Notes: a model not told the origin generated them from the letters alone. A stretch of 64,000 nt of DNA from Streptomyces sp. 150FB (GCF_000818195.1 NZ_JTHL01000001.1:3929021-3993020), one strand, 5' to 3'. Counted from the first letter of the stretch, positions 7,020 through 16,118 are shown. Translations and numbers: made by a program.

Positions 7020-8755
7020 TTCCCCGCATCCACAAGCAAGGCAGCAGCACCCGCGGCCTGCTCAACTACCTCTACGGCAAGGGCACCCGCGAAGAGCACG
7101 TCGACCCGCACCTGGTCGCCTCCTTCGACGACATGGCGCCTGACCCCGGCCGCGACCCCTCCGCGACGAAGGAAGACCTCCAGCGGCTTCTCGACCAGCC
7201 ACTGCACCTCCTTGACGCAGACCAGCGGCCCGACCAGCACGTGTGGCACTGCTCCGTCCGCGCGGCACGCACCGACCGCATCCTGAGCGACGAGGAGTGG
7301 GGCGACATCGCCCGCCGCATCGTGGCCGCCACCGGCATCGACTCCGGCGGCCCGGACGACGCCGGGTGCCGGTGGGCCGCCGTCCGTCACGCCAACGACC
7401 ACATCCACATCATCGCCACCCTCGTACGCGAGGACGGCCGCCGCCCCGACCACCACCGCTCCGGCCAACGCGCCCAAGCCGAAGCCCGGCTCATCGAAGC
7501 CGACTACGACCTGCACCGCGTTACCCCCGGCGACGGCACCGCGGCCAAACGCCCCACCAGCGCCGAGCGCCACAAAGCCGAACGCCAAGGGCGAGAGCGC
7601 ACGGTGCGGGAGGGGCTGCGCGAGACCGTGCGCGGCGCGTCAGCCGGCGCCGCCTCCACAGATGAGTTCTTCGACCGTCTGGCCGCCGAAGGCCTTCTGA
7701 TCCGCAAGCGGATCGCACCCTCGGGCGAACTCCTCGGCTACAAGGTCGCGCTGCCCGGTGACCGCAACAAGGACGACGAGCCGGTCTTCTATGCCGGCTC
7801 CACCCTCGCACCCGACCTGTCCCTGCCCCGCATCCGCGAACGCTGGTCCCTTCACGCAGAGGCGGACTCCGAGGGCGGGCATGAGCCGGTGCGGCCCGCC
7901 CCGCCGCCGGTGACCCATCCCGCGTTCGCCCGGCGCCGGGCTGCCGCTGCCACCTGGCAGGCTTTGTTGATCATTGATCACGGCGACGATGGCGTGGCAG
8001 CAGCGCAGATCGCCGCAGCAGGTGAGGTCCTGGACGCGCTCGCCAAGACCTCTGCTGACCACACCCGTGCTGAACTCCGGCAGGCGGCCTTCGTGTTCGA
8101 GCGGGCCAGCCGCTCCCACGTGCGTGCCGTACGTGGGCATGACCACGCCCTACGGCAGGCCGCCCACGACCTCGTCCACAGCGGCCCCGCCCTCGGGCGC
8201 GGCGAAGACGGAGCCACCACAGCGATGGTCATCGACATGGTCTTCTTCCTCGTCATCACTGCGGCCAACTGGCACGACGAAAGGCACCACCGTCAGCAGG
8301 CAGCCGCAGCCCAGCAAGCCGCCGAGCATCTACGCACCGCCTACCAGGGCGCCGCGGCCCGCCCCTTGGCCGCCCTCCGTCGGCGAGGCCAGCGTCTGGC
8401 ACCGCATTCTCAGCAACGGCAGGCCGATCTCCTGCACCGGGCGGTGCCAGAACTCGCCGAACGAATCCAGGCCGAGCCAGGCTGGCCTGCTCTGGCCGCC
8501 ACCCTCGCCGACTCCCAGCAGGCAGGCCACGACCCGGCCGCACTGCTCGCCGAAGCCACACGACGTCGCGAGCTCGACACTGCCGACTCCATCAGTGACA
8601 TCCTCGTCTGGCGCCTGCGCCGCAGCGCCCACCTGCCCGCCGCACCTGCAAACCCCCAGGCCACACCCACCCGAGACAGCCGGCGCACCCTGCCCCCAGC
8701 ACCTGCGGCACCCTCGACGGCCAGGGCATCGAACTACCCCAGCCGTCCGCACTGA
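7016..8755 (+). CDS. mobA: Relaxase / mobilization nuclease (MobA/VirD2-type)
   Basis: A 579-residue relaxase that would nick the origin of transfer and pilot the strand during mobilization. The N-terminal domain starts IPRIHKQGSSTRGLLNYLYGKG and carries the metal-binding HxHxH signature in RHANDHIHIIATL at about residues 126-138. The C-terminal half is helical and Ala/Arg-rich with no recognised domain. Translation starts at TTG 7016, overlapping the mobC stop. No TraB/FtsK-type transfer ATPase lies in the element, so it probably needs a helper conjugation system. The family assignment is firm; substrate and host range are unknown. Confidence 0.88.
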   Translation: MIPRIHKQGSSTRGLLNYLYGKGTREEHVDPHLVASFDDMAPDPGRDPSATKEDLQRLLDQPLHLLDADQRPDQHVWHCSVRAARTDRILSDEEWGDIARRIVAATGIDSGGPDDAGCRWAAVRHANDHIHIIATLVREDGRRPDHHRSGQRAQAEARLIEADYDLHRVTPGDGTAAKRPTSAERHKAERQGRERTVREGLRETVRGASAGAASTDEFFDRLAAEGLLIRKRIAPSGELLGYKVALPGDRNKDDEPVFYAGSTLAPDLSLPRIRERWSLHAEADSEGGHEPVRPAPPPVTHPAFARRRAAAATWQALLIIDHGDDGVAAAQIAAAGEVLDALAKTSADHTRAELRQAAFVFERASRSHVRAVRGHDHALRQAAHDLVHSGPALGRGEDGATTAMVIDMVFFLVITAANWHDERHHRQQAAAAQQAAEHLRTAYQGAAARPLAALRRRGQRLAPHSQQRQADLLHRAVPELAERIQAEPGWPALAATLADSQQAGHDPAALLAEATRRRELDTADSISDILVWRLRRSAHLPAAPANPQATPTRDSRRTLPPAPAAPSTARASNYPSRPH

Positions 8756-8771
8756 TCGGTCAACGAGCCGG

Positions 8772-8794
8772 AACATAGCCGACGATCGTCGGTT
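8772..8794 (+). promoter_or_regulatory. Palindromic site, second copy of the site at 3741-3763
   Basis: It contains the perfect 14-bp palindrome CCGACGATCGTCGG and flanking bases that match the revcomp of 3741-3763 at 22 of 23 positions. The two copies bracket the rep-mob module in inverted orientation. Confidence 0.5.
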
Positions 8795-8823
8795 ACTGAG
8801 GCTGAACTCGTGGTCTCGTAGGG

Positions 8824-8848
8824 GCCGGGCCCCCGAACGGGGCCCGGC
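8824..8848. terminator. Bidirectional terminator between the relaxase and the DUF317 gene
   Basis: Perfect 10-bp GC-only stem (8824-8833 with 8839-8848), five-base loop, placed between two convergent genes. Confidence 0.7.
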
Positions 8849-8869
8849 TTCATAACGTCGGGCTCCTGC

Positions 8870-9691
8870 TCAGCTGGCCGGGGCACGCAGGAGACGGTCC
8901 CGTGTGCTCTCCGGCAGCACCTGGCGTAGAACCGGCGCGGTGGAGCTGAGCGAGGAGGCGAACGCGGCGGCAAGATTGTGCGGCACGCTCGCGCTAAACG
9001 ACGCAGCCCACAGATATGCGGCGCCCATAACCGGCTCAGCCCACGCCTGCCAGCCAGTCGCCCCTGGCTCCTGCGCCTCGACGCTCAGGGCGCGGGGATC
9101 GGTGTCCTGGATGAGGGGTGGGACCTCACCGAAGCTGAGATGAGAGGTAAAGGTGGGGTGCATCGCCACCGAGTAGGGCTGGTCGACATCGCGGAGCCAG
9201 CCGTGCTCCGCGACAACGTCCAGAACGAGCTCTGGGCCCATGAGCTCCGTGGTGGGCTGGTCGCGGGCGTCAAGCGCGAGGAGAAAGTCGCAGAGGACCT
9301 CACCCGGGATGCCAGGGGTGAAGTAGGCCGACCACCGCGCGAGCGGGCTGTCTGGATGCTCTCGGGCAGAAATCTGCCAGGCGATAGGCAGCTCACCCAG
9401 GTAAAACGGCTCATCCGGCAGCACCCATTGGGCCCACCGAAGAGTGTCGGGGCTAATGTGGAGGACGGTGCTGCGCACTACCTGCCGGTCCTCCGGGCCC
9501 TCGTTATGCTCCCGTCCGCGGACGATCACGAGGCTGGTCCAGCCGAGGCCGGCGAGCGTGTCAGCGACGGCATCGTAGAGACGTCCGTCATCACCAGCCA
9601 GGTGCCGGGGACCGACCCAGTACGCAGGCAGAGCTCCCCGGTTTGGAGTCGACGAGTCTAGCGGAGAGTCGGGATACAGGAGCGCCTCCAA
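8870..9691 (-). CDS. DUF317 domain-containing protein
   Basis: A 273-residue protein with the features of the actinobacterial DUF317 family: an opening YWVGPRHLAGDDG segment, a second repeat-like block with WQISAREHPDSPLARWSAYFTPGIPGEVLCDFLLAL, and a C-terminal part with HLSFGEVPPL and WAEPVMGAAYLWAASFSASVPHNLAAAFASSL. Length and layout are typical. DUF317 proteins are abundant in Streptomyces and have no established function; they often sit near mobile elements and near XRE/DUF397 gene pairs. A decayed homologue lies just upstream. It is convergent with the relaxase gene across a terminator. Confidence 0.8.
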   Translation of the reverse strand: MEALLYPDSPLDSSTPNRGALPAYWVGPRHLAGDDGRLYDAVADTLAGLGWTSLVIVRGREHNEGPEDRQVVRSTVLHISPDTLRWAQWVLPDEPFYLGELPIAWQISAREHPDSPLARWSAYFTPGIPGEVLCDFLLALDARDQPTTELMGPELVLDVVAEHGWLRDVDQPYSVAMHPTFTSHLSFGEVPPLIQDTDPRALSVEAQEPGATGWQAWAEPVMGAAYLWAASFSASVPHNLAAAFASSLSSTAPVLRQVLPESTRDRLLRAPAS

Positions 9692-10015
9692 GGCTTAGAT
9701 GCGGATCTACTTGCCGCCAGCAACGCGGCAAGGGCGGCGGCGCCCGGACGGGAGCCTGCCAGTTCAAAGTGCCAGCCACCTCGGGCGGCAGGTGCCCGTG
9801 GGCCGCCTGTCCCGGTCCCGCCCCTCAGCCAGACTGACGACAGGCCGTCTGATCTCGCCACAGACTTTCGCGACGACATCACCGACGGTCATTCCCGAAG
9901 CCTCTGGGGCAACCGTCATTGCTCTGGGCAGCGGGCTGACAGACGCGGAGGACCGCCCCCTTCGGTGAGCGTGGGCTCTGTCCGCACCGAGTCAGCCGAC
10001 GCCGGCAGACGTATC
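9692..10015. other. Intergenic stretch without a supportable gene
   Basis: Short open frames exist on both strands but none has a Shine-Dalgarno or a recognisable protein pattern. It separates the intact DUF317 gene from the broken one. Confidence 0.4.
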
Positions 10016-10378
10016 TCATCGAGGACAGGTGGTTTCCAGCACGCGCGTCACCGGGGCGGCGACAATATCGACCGGCATCTCGGTGTCGAAGGAGATGCTG
10101 TACCCAGGCACCGTCGCGGTACCGGTGACGCGATCTTCCATCCTTTGTCCTCAGTCCCCGGACAGCCGAGCCGACGACCAGCCCAAGCGGAACCGGCCGT
10201 CCTTTGAGTTGACGTGCACGTCGGCGCGGTCGTCCACAACCATGTGGAATTCCTCTGCGGCGAACTGATCCATCACAAGCGTGGGCTGACCCGGGCCAAG
10301 CTGCCAGTCGGGCACTTTCAGGGCCTTCGCGATGGTGGAGAAGCCGGGACTCATGGGTGCCACGGTCACGGCGATCAT
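10016..10378 (-). pseudogene. Frameshifted DUF317-type gene remnant
   Basis: Three consecutive segments in three different minus-strand frames join into one plausible DUF317-like protein. The first holds PDWQLGPGQPTLVMDQF and DVHVNSKDGRFRLGW; a short GTEDKGWKIA segment in another frame follows; the last, in a third frame, holds VTGTATVPGYSISFDTE and stops at 10016. Two indels are therefore needed. The real start may be a codon near 10378. I read it as a decayed paralogue of the gene at 8870; a sequencing error is less likely given two shifts. Confidence 0.6.
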
Positions 10379-10750
10379 CTCTCTGAGCTGGGGGTTTCTA
10401 GGATTCGTCTACGTTGACATCCCTCTGCACCCGCTGGCCAGTCTTTCGCGACTCTTTCCTGTCTGCCCCCGGCGAACGGGCTGCTCTCCCTTCGCCGTCG
10501 GAACCACGGCATAGGAGATTTCCTCCCAAGCCGAACCCCTCTGCACAGCAAAGTGAGCCGAGTCGATGTCACCGCCGACGGAGGCCAAGACCATCGTCTG
10601 AGATCGCTCGCCGCCCTGTCGTTCGCCGGCAGGTGACGTCCGTTCTAGGGACGTGCCATATGCAGCGGCAGCCAATCTCGGGAGCACAGCACTGCGGCGT
10701 CCCCGAAGAAACCTCGTGCGCACGGTAGGCGGAGTGCTGATAGTTGCTAC
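10379..10750. other. Intergenic stretch with possible gene debris
   Basis: A minus-strand frame at about 10409-10610 encodes a segment (VGGDIDSAHFAVQRGSAWEE) that reads like protein but lacks a start context and a recognised family. No other feature is visible. The plus-strand nucleotidyltransferase gene starts at 10751. Confidence 0.35.
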
Positions 10751-11455
10751 ATGGATGCGATTGATGCTGCACGTGCCGTCGTAGAGGAACATCACTCTGA
10801 CGCTCGGGCTGCGTTCTTGGGAGGCAGTGTCGTGACGGGCCGCCGCACGGCGATGTCGGACCTCGACATCGTGGTGCTCCTCCGTGGATCCCCAGCCCCG
10901 TACCGGGCAAGCCTTCGGAGCGGTGAGTGGCCGGTGGAGATGTTCGTGCACACCGAAGCGACGTGGCACGCGTACGTCCAACGGGAGGTACGTAAACGCC
11001 GGTCACCGCTGCTCTGGATGTGTGCCGACGGAATCCTGCTCTTCGACAACGATGGAGTCGGGGCGCACCTCGCCGCTGAGGCACGGAAGTTGACCGCTAC
11101 CGGACCACCGGCGGTGTCGGCCGAAGAGGTCGATGACCGCCGCTACGCGATCACGGACCTCCTCGACGACCTCGCGGGGAGCGCGGACCAGAGCGAACGG
11201 TTGTTCATTGCCACCGAACTGGTCCGCCGAACGGGCGAGTTGGCGCTGACCGCTGGCGGATCCTGGAACGGGGGCGGGAAGTGGCTGGCCCGCCGTCTTG
11301 AGACCACATCCCCGGGGCTCAGCATGCACCTGCACGATGGCCTTGCTGAGGTCCTGGCGGGCCGGACGGAGCCCCTCGCGGCAGTGGTGGACGAGGTGCT
11401 GGGGCAGGTCGGCGGTCGTTTGTGGGTCGGCTACAAGCGCGGTGGAACTCCATGA
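10751..11455 (+). CDS. Nucleotidyltransferase-domain protein
   Basis: A 234-residue protein whose first 60 residues carry a nucleotidyltransferase fold signature: a GGSVVTG motif followed by SDLDIVVLL, the metal-binding DxD. A second strand with WPVEMFVHTE may supply the third carboxylate. The C-terminal half is helical (SERLFIATELVRRTGELALTAGGSW), resembling the helical partner domain of aminoglycoside-type or MNT-type nucleotidyltransferases. Substrate unknown: a small molecule, a protein or a tRNA end are all possible. It stands alone, divergent from the broken DUF317 gene and convergent with tyrS. Confidence 0.7.
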   Translation: MDAIDAARAVVEEHHSDARAAFLGGSVVTGRRTAMSDLDIVVLLRGSPAPYRASLRSGEWPVEMFVHTEATWHAYVQREVRKRRSPLLWMCADGILLFDNDGVGAHLAAEARKLTATGPPAVSAEEVDDRRYAITDLLDDLAGSADQSERLFIATELVRRTGELALTAGGSWNGGGKWLARRLETTSPGLSMHLHDGLAEVLAGRTEPLAAVVDEVLGQVGGRLWVGYKRGGTP

Positions 11456-11593
11456 ACGAGGTCGCCGCAGGGCGGCAGGCCCGCAATGGAGTGGTCGTGC
11501 ATCGCACACGTACAGCTCTGCCACACGGCGTCACACGGAGGCTGAGCAAGACGGCGCCGACCCACCGATGTGGGCCGGCGCTGGTTCTCGATC

Positions 11594-12997
11594 TCAGGCG
11601 TCGATACGGGCCACCTTGCGACCCACCTTGAGGTACAACTCGACGCCGTCGCCTGCCCCGATCTCGCTCACCACTGCGCCGAGCGCCTGCTGGACGGAAG
11701 CCTCCGTGAGCTGAGTGGTCTGCTGCTCTCCGTCTGCCTCACGGATGAGACGCAGACCCTTCTGCTGAGCTACACGGCGCACGGCGGAGATGCTGGGCGC
11801 GAAGTCCAGCGTGCGGCTGATCAGGGCACCCAGAGTGTCCTCGCCGTGCTCCTTCATGGATACGACTGGGAGGTTCTGGGTGTCCCCGAAGGACCGCTTG
11901 GAGAAGCGAGCTGTGAACTCCGCGCGGGCGGCGGCTGCGACGTGCGGGCCGTGGAGAGCGGCCACCACCTCACCGGCGAGGATCCGCTTGACGGCCATCG
12001 GGTGCGCGGTCCCCGCCTCCAGACGCTTGGTCACCACGCGGATCTCGTCGTCCGTCCACTCGGTGAGGAGCTGCAGGTACGGCTCGGTCAGGTGGTCGGG
12101 GATCGACATCAGCCGACCGTAGACATCATCGGGCGTTGCCGTCAGACCGACGTAGTTGCCCTTGCTCTTGCTCATCTTGGAGCCCGTGCCGTCGGTCCCT
12201 TCGATCAGCGGAGTGGTGATGACGACCTCGGGCGTCTGCTCCGAGATCTCCATGACCTTGCGGCACATCTGAAGGTTCAGCAGCTGGTCGACTCCGCCCA
12301 ACTCGACGTCAGCTGTGATGGCCACCGAGTCCATCGCCATGACGACGGAGTAGACGAACTCGGCGAGGGACAGACCCTGTCCCTCAGCGATCCGGGTACG
12401 GAAGTCCTCACGCTGGAGCGACATGGAGACGGGTACTCGGGCGAGGATTTCTACGAGCTGCGGGAGGCTCACCTTGTTCAGCCACTCACCGTTGAAGCGC
12501 AGGTCGGCACGCTCGAAGTCGATGAACGGTGTGACCTGCTGCTGGTACGTGCTCAGGTTGCGGGCGATGTCCTCGTCGGTAAGAGTCGGCCGTTCGGAGG
12601 AGCGTCCCGAGGGGTCACCGATCTTCGCCGTCACGTCGCCGATGATGAAGACGACGTGGTGGCCCATGCGCTGCAGCCGGCTGGCGATGATGATCGGCAC
12701 CGCGTGGCCGAGGTGAACATCGGGTGAGGTCGGGTCGATGCCGTACTTGATGACGAACTGGCGCCCCTCCGACCGCGCGGCCTCGATCTTCTCGGCGAGT
12801 ACCCCGGCCGAGGGGATCAGGTTGATGGCGCGTCCCTCTACCAGCGCGGACTGCTCCTGAGGAGAGAGGTCGGAGAGATCCAGGGAGCGCCGGGCTGTTG
12901 TCTCGTCGAGCAGCTGCGAGACCGTATAGTCCGCGCCCAGGTCCGCTCCATCGAGGATGTGCATGACACTGGTGACGGACTCACTCAAACGGCTCAT
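11594..12997 (-). CDS. tyrS: Tyrosyl-tRNA synthetase
   Basis: A 467-residue class I synthetase that would attach tyrosine to tRNA-Tyr. Visible are the HIGH-box variant HLGHA near residue 95 and the KMSKSKGNYVGL signature near residue 275. ITADVELGGVDQLLN fits the tyrosine/ATP site, and an S4-like C-terminal segment follows (ALGAVVSEIGAGDGVELYLKVGRKVARI). The ATG at 12997 gives MSRLSESV; a longer frame exists but lacks coding character. It lies beside accessory genes and on the flank of a radical SAM operon. It may therefore be a second, specialised copy (a resistance target or tRNA supply) rather than the housekeeping enzyme. The window cannot settle this. Confidence 0.93.
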   Translation of the reverse strand: MSRLSESVTSVMHILDGADLGADYTVSQLLDETTARRSLDLSDLSPQEQSALVEGRAINLIPSAGVLAEKIEAARSEGRQFVIKYGIDPTSPDVHLGHAVPIIIASRLQRMGHHVVFIIGDVTAKIGDPSGRSSERPTLTDEDIARNLSTYQQQVTPFIDFERADLRFNGEWLNKVSLPQLVEILARVPVSMSLQREDFRTRIAEGQGLSLAEFVYSVVMAMDSVAITADVELGGVDQLLNLQMCRKVMEISEQTPEVVITTPLIEGTDGTGSKMSKSKGNYVGLTATPDDVYGRLMSIPDHLTEPYLQLLTEWTDDEIRVVTKRLEAGTAHPMAVKRILAGEVVAALHGPHVAAAARAEFTARFSKRSFGDTQNLPVVSMKEHGEDTLGALISRTLDFAPSISAVRRVAQQKGLRLIREADGEQQTTQLTEASVQQALGAVVSEIGAGDGVELYLKVGRKVARIDA

Positions 12998-13038
12998 GGC
13001 GCGTATACGACCAGCTTCCGGGCCCGCGCGCCAACCTT

Positions 13039-13473
13039 TTACAGCAGTGCTGCGTCGAGGTAAGCCTGTACGGGCTCGAACAGCCCATACGGTACGTACT
13101 GCACGATCTCGCCGTGGGCCACCCAAGCGAGCTCGGCCAGCTCCTCGGTGTCTGCGACGTAGGCGGTACCGCTCAGCACGTCGCAGGCTGTGTATGACAT
13201 CAGCCGACCCGTCTTCGGGTGGACCCGCTCGCCGAGCAGCTTCGCTGCGGAGACGGTCAGGCCCGTCTCCTCCCGGGTTTCGCGCACAGCGGCGCCCTCG
13301 CATGACTCGCCGGGCTCAACCTCGCCGGCAGGGAACTGCCAGGACAGCTGTCCCTCATTGACCCGACGGCGCACCATGAGGACCCGCCCCTCGTGGACGA
13401 CGATCGCCGCGGCGATGCCTGGTCTCTGCCTCGCGTTCAGTTGCGTCACGTCTTCCCTCCAAGAGGGCCGCAC
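13039..13473 (-). CDS. Nudix hydrolase
   Basis: A 144-residue protein with a full Nudix box, GEVEPGESCEGAAVRETREETG, in the pattern Gx5Ex7REuxEExGu at residues about 50-72. The beta strands before it (AAAIVVHEGRVLMVRRR) fit the family. Substrate unknown; small Nudix enzymes of this kind cleave nucleoside diphosphates linked to another group. It lies 42 bases upstream of tyrS on the same strand, so the two may be cotranscribed. Confidence 0.88.
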   Translation of the reverse strand: MRPSWREDVTQLNARQRPGIAAAIVVHEGRVLMVRRRVNEGQLSWQFPAGEVEPGESCEGAAVRETREETGLTVSAAKLLGERVHPKTGRLMSYTACDVLSGTAYVADTEELAELAWVAHGEIVQYVPYGLFEPVQAYLDAALL

Positions 13474-13506
13474 GAAGCGAAAGATATGGCGGCCGCGGAT
13501 CCAGAG

Positions 13507-14460
13507 TCAGTTCGGAGCAAGCAATTCCCGAACCTCCTCGGCGCACCCCCACGACAGAGTGACACCGGCACCCCCGTGACCGTAGTTGTGCACGACCAGC
13601 GCACCGCCCTCCCCCCGCTCCGCCTCCACGCGGACCGTAGTACGGGTCGGCCTAGCGCCGATGCGGTGCTCCAGGACACGGGCGCGGGCGAGGCGGGGTT
13701 CGACCTTGGCGCATCGAGCCAGAATGCCGGCCGCCGCCCCGTCGTCTGGAGCGAGGCCGCCTTCGCCGTCGATGGCTGTGCCGCCCAGGACGACGGTCCC
13801 GCCGTGGGGATAGAAGCACAGCAGATCCGGTGAAGTACCGGTGTCCTCGGAGAAGAACTCGGTGAGCCCCGGGTTGGTGACGACTACGTGCTGGCCGCGA
13901 ATCGGCCGAAGTTCTGGATCCAGGACCAGCTCGCGGGCTCCCAAGCCCGCGCAATTGACGATCACAGGGACCGGACCGAGGTCCGCGAGCGAAGTCAGAC
14001 GTCGCTGCTCGACCGTTGCGCCGGCCGTATGCAAACGGCGCAGGAGGTAGTCGAGATATGCGGGCATGTCCATCAGCGGCACTGTGAACCGGTACCCGGC
14101 GGTGAACCCGGTCGGAAGTTCGGTCGGCTCGCACGGCCGGAACCCCGGCAGGGTCGTAGCCCAGTCCGGTGGAGACTCGGCAGTACGCGATGCCTCAATG
14201 CCGCTGGTGAGCCGGACGCCTGTGGCCTGGTCCTCGGCCAGCTCCCGGAAGACCTCCAGGGACCGCTGCCCCCACCGGTCGACCTTGTCCTTCGGCTCGA
14301 CCAGGTACGGGCCCCACATCGCCCCAGCGGCCAGCGAGGTGGCACCGGGCGCCTGCTCGGCGACCACCTGTACCAATGCCCCGGCCTCGGCGAGAACGAC
14401 GGCGGTGGTCAGTCCTGCCACCCCAGCCCCGACAACGACAACACACTCCCCTGCGTTCAT
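13507..14460 (-). CDS. FAD-dependent oxidoreductase, D-amino-acid-oxidase family
   Basis: A 317-residue flavoprotein. The N-terminal dinucleotide fold is VVVVGAGVAGLTTAVVLAEAG. Family motifs follow: SLAAGAMWGPYL (the SxxxGG-like loop), VNCAGLGARELV, PIRGQHVVV, and the C-terminal NYGHGGAGVTLSWG that closes over FAD. This matches D-amino-acid or glycine oxidases; the substrate cannot be told. The ATG at 14460 starts MNAGECVVVVGAG; a longer frame exists upstream but reads across the neighbouring gene's end. It is separated by ten bases from the TPR regulator upstream, so they probably form one transcript. Confidence 0.87.
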   Translation of the reverse strand: MNAGECVVVVGAGVAGLTTAVVLAEAGALVQVVAEQAPGATSLAAGAMWGPYLVEPKDKVDRWGQRSLEVFRELAEDQATGVRLTSGIEASRTAESPPDWATTLPGFRPCEPTELPTGFTAGYRFTVPLMDMPAYLDYLLRRLHTAGATVEQRRLTSLADLGPVPVIVNCAGLGARELVLDPELRPIRGQHVVVTNPGLTEFFSEDTGTSPDLLCFYPHGGTVVLGGTAIDGEGGLAPDDGAAAGILARCAKVEPRLARARVLEHRIGARPTRTTVRVEAERGEGGALVVHNYGHGGAGVTLSWGCAEEVRELLAPN

Positions 14461-14470
14461 GATCTCGACA

Positions 14471-15967
14471 TTAACGGCCGGGTGGCGTCGATGGAGCATG
14501 TCGGGCGAGGGCGTCTTCGAGGACCGGCAAGAAGCTGCGGACGTGCGGGTTGCGCTGGCGGCGGCGGAGGTCCGCGGCGAGCTGGTGCAGTAGGGCCGCG
14601 CTCCTCGGTGAACGCACAACGTCAAGGCGGTCAGCCGCGATCTGTCCGATCTCGCAGGCCGCCTCCAGGTCTCCGTGAGCGCTGTGCCCCAAGGCCAGCC
14701 ATGCTCCCTCGAACATGGCCCTACGTTGGCTGGGATCGCCACGCGGAACGTCGTATGCCCCGGACAGGAGCATCTCGGTCCCCTGCGCGAGGAATCGTCG
14801 GGCCATCGTGCCGCCGTCGGCCTTCTGCCGCGCGCGCCCCATGTGAATGAAGCCGTAGCCGGCTTGGCAGTCCAGGTGGTTGCCGGTCAGGAAGTACATC
14901 CACCGGGGCTCCTCCTGGCTGCCGTCCCGACTTGCGATCAGTTCTCGGGCAGAGCCCCGGGTGTGTGCGAAGTCGTTGTCACGGCCGGCGGCGGCATACG
15001 CGTAGGCGAGCCGGGAAAGGACGGATGCCCGGGCGGCGGGCGGAGCGGCTTCGCTGGCGCGGCGGGCGGCCTCGCCCAGGGCGATTGCGTCCGCTGGGTG
15101 TCCTCGGCTCGCTGCCTGGAAGGAGAGGTCGCCGAGGATATGGGCGCACAGGGGAAGGTCGTTGGCCTGATGCGCGGCTCGCAGTGCCGTGGCGAAGTAG
15201 CGCTGCGCCAGGCCATGATCGGCGGCGTCGAAGGCCATCCAGCCGGCAAGCTGGCCGATCTCCGCGAGCGCGCGGATGAGTCTGCTCGTGACGACGGGCG
15301 AGTGACCGCCATCGTGAATGAGTAGTCCCACCGCGCGGAACTGAGCGCCTACGTAAGGGAGATGTCGCGCCCCGCCGTGCTCGTCGTCAAGCAACTGGAG
15401 CATGGGCAGGTGCTGCTCAACCTGGTCGACGAGTGGATCGGCGCCGTTCGACGGAGCTATCCGGGGCGCGTACTGGCCTCGCCCTGCCGTTCCGTCAAGG
15501 TACTGGGCGACGATCGCGAGGAGTCCCGCGCCTGAAATCGCGAGGAATCGGCGTCGGTCGACGAGCCCTCCCATCACCCAGTCCTCCACGATCGCCTCCA
15601 TGCCCTGCACGGTCCAGGGCCGTGCGAGATCCGTGTCCGCCGGTACGAGCGCCGACGAGTCGCCCGCGCGGCCTTGCCACAGTTCGGCCACCGAGATGGC
15701 TCTGCCCAGCTCCTGGGAGAGCACGTAGGCAGCCATCATCGGCAACGGCGAACGCGGAAGGGAACCGCCATCCCTCCAGTGGTACGGCGCCGACTCGGCT
15801 ACGGTGCCCGCTCCGAACACCCGGTTGAGCTTGCGAGCCAGCGCCTTGGGGCTCCATCCGAGTTCGTCGAGGCACCCCGACAGCACGGCGTTCGGCCCCC
15901 CTGCCTGCTGTGCCACGTGCGACCACCTCACGTCCCAGCGGTTCGTCGACCACTTCGCGCTCCCCAT
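14471..15967 (-). CDS. Transcriptional regulator with HTH and TPR-like repeats
   Basis: A 498-residue protein. Residues about 25-75 hold a Cro/C1-like HTH (LDELGWSPKALARKLNRVFGAGTVAESAPYHWRDGG). The rest is a long helical array with alternating Ala-rich helices (for example AQRYFATALRAAHQANDLPLCAHILGDLSFQAASRG), typical of TPR sensor domains in Streptomyces regulators such as the NsdA type. It is divergent from the radical SAM operon across a 150-base region with tandem 9-bp repeats and is the likely pathway-specific regulator. A hydrophobic patch (RRRFLAISGAGLLAIVAQYL) near residue 145 resembles a twin-arginine segment, but its internal position argues against export. Confidence 0.78.
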   Translation of the reverse strand: MGSAKWSTNRWDVRWSHVAQQAGGPNAVLSGCLDELGWSPKALARKLNRVFGAGTVAESAPYHWRDGGSLPRSPLPMMAAYVLSQELGRAISVAELWQGRAGDSSALVPADTDLARPWTVQGMEAIVEDWVMGGLVDRRRFLAISGAGLLAIVAQYLDGTAGRGQYAPRIAPSNGADPLVDQVEQHLPMLQLLDDEHGGARHLPYVGAQFRAVGLLIHDGGHSPVVTSRLIRALAEIGQLAGWMAFDAADHGLAQRYFATALRAAHQANDLPLCAHILGDLSFQAASRGHPADAIALGEAARRASEAAPPAARASVLSRLAYAYAAAGRDNDFAHTRGSARELIASRDGSQEEPRWMYFLTGNHLDCQAGYGFIHMGRARQKADGGTMARRFLAQGTEMLLSGAYDVPRGDPSQRRAMFEGAWLALGHSAHGDLEAACEIGQIAADRLDVVRSPRSAALLHQLAADLRRRQRNPHVRSFLPVLEDALARHAPSTPPGR

Positions 15968-16007
15968 GGTGAGGCAGGCAGCTGCCGGATCTCCTGCCTA
16001 TCAAGGA

Positions 16008-16025
16008 AGTTGACCGAGTTGACCG
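16008..16025 (+). promoter_or_regulatory. Tandem 9-bp repeat in the divergent promoter region
   Basis: AGTTGACCG occurs twice head to tail in the 150-base gap between the TPR regulator and the operon. TTGACC also fits a -35 hexamer. Candidate operator or promoter; no clear -10 box is visible. Confidence 0.4.
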
Positions 16026-16118
16026 ACTGATCGGGTGCTGTACGACCGGTCTCCTCCGGTGTTCTTGAGTCACGGCGGAAGGCGCCGCCTTCGACGCCGG
16101 CGGAGAAAGAGGTGGGCC

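Noticed and set aside
1..8755. Self-conjugative (TraB-type) actinomycete element
   Set aside because: No TraB/FtsK-like gene or spread genes found; a MobC-like protein and a relaxase point to a mobilizable element instead. The FtsK-like gene at 32-37 kb belongs to dptFGH.
14471..15967. Tat signal in the TPR regulator
   Set aside because: The RRRFLAISGAGLL segment is internal, after an N-terminal HTH, and cannot act as a cleavable signal.
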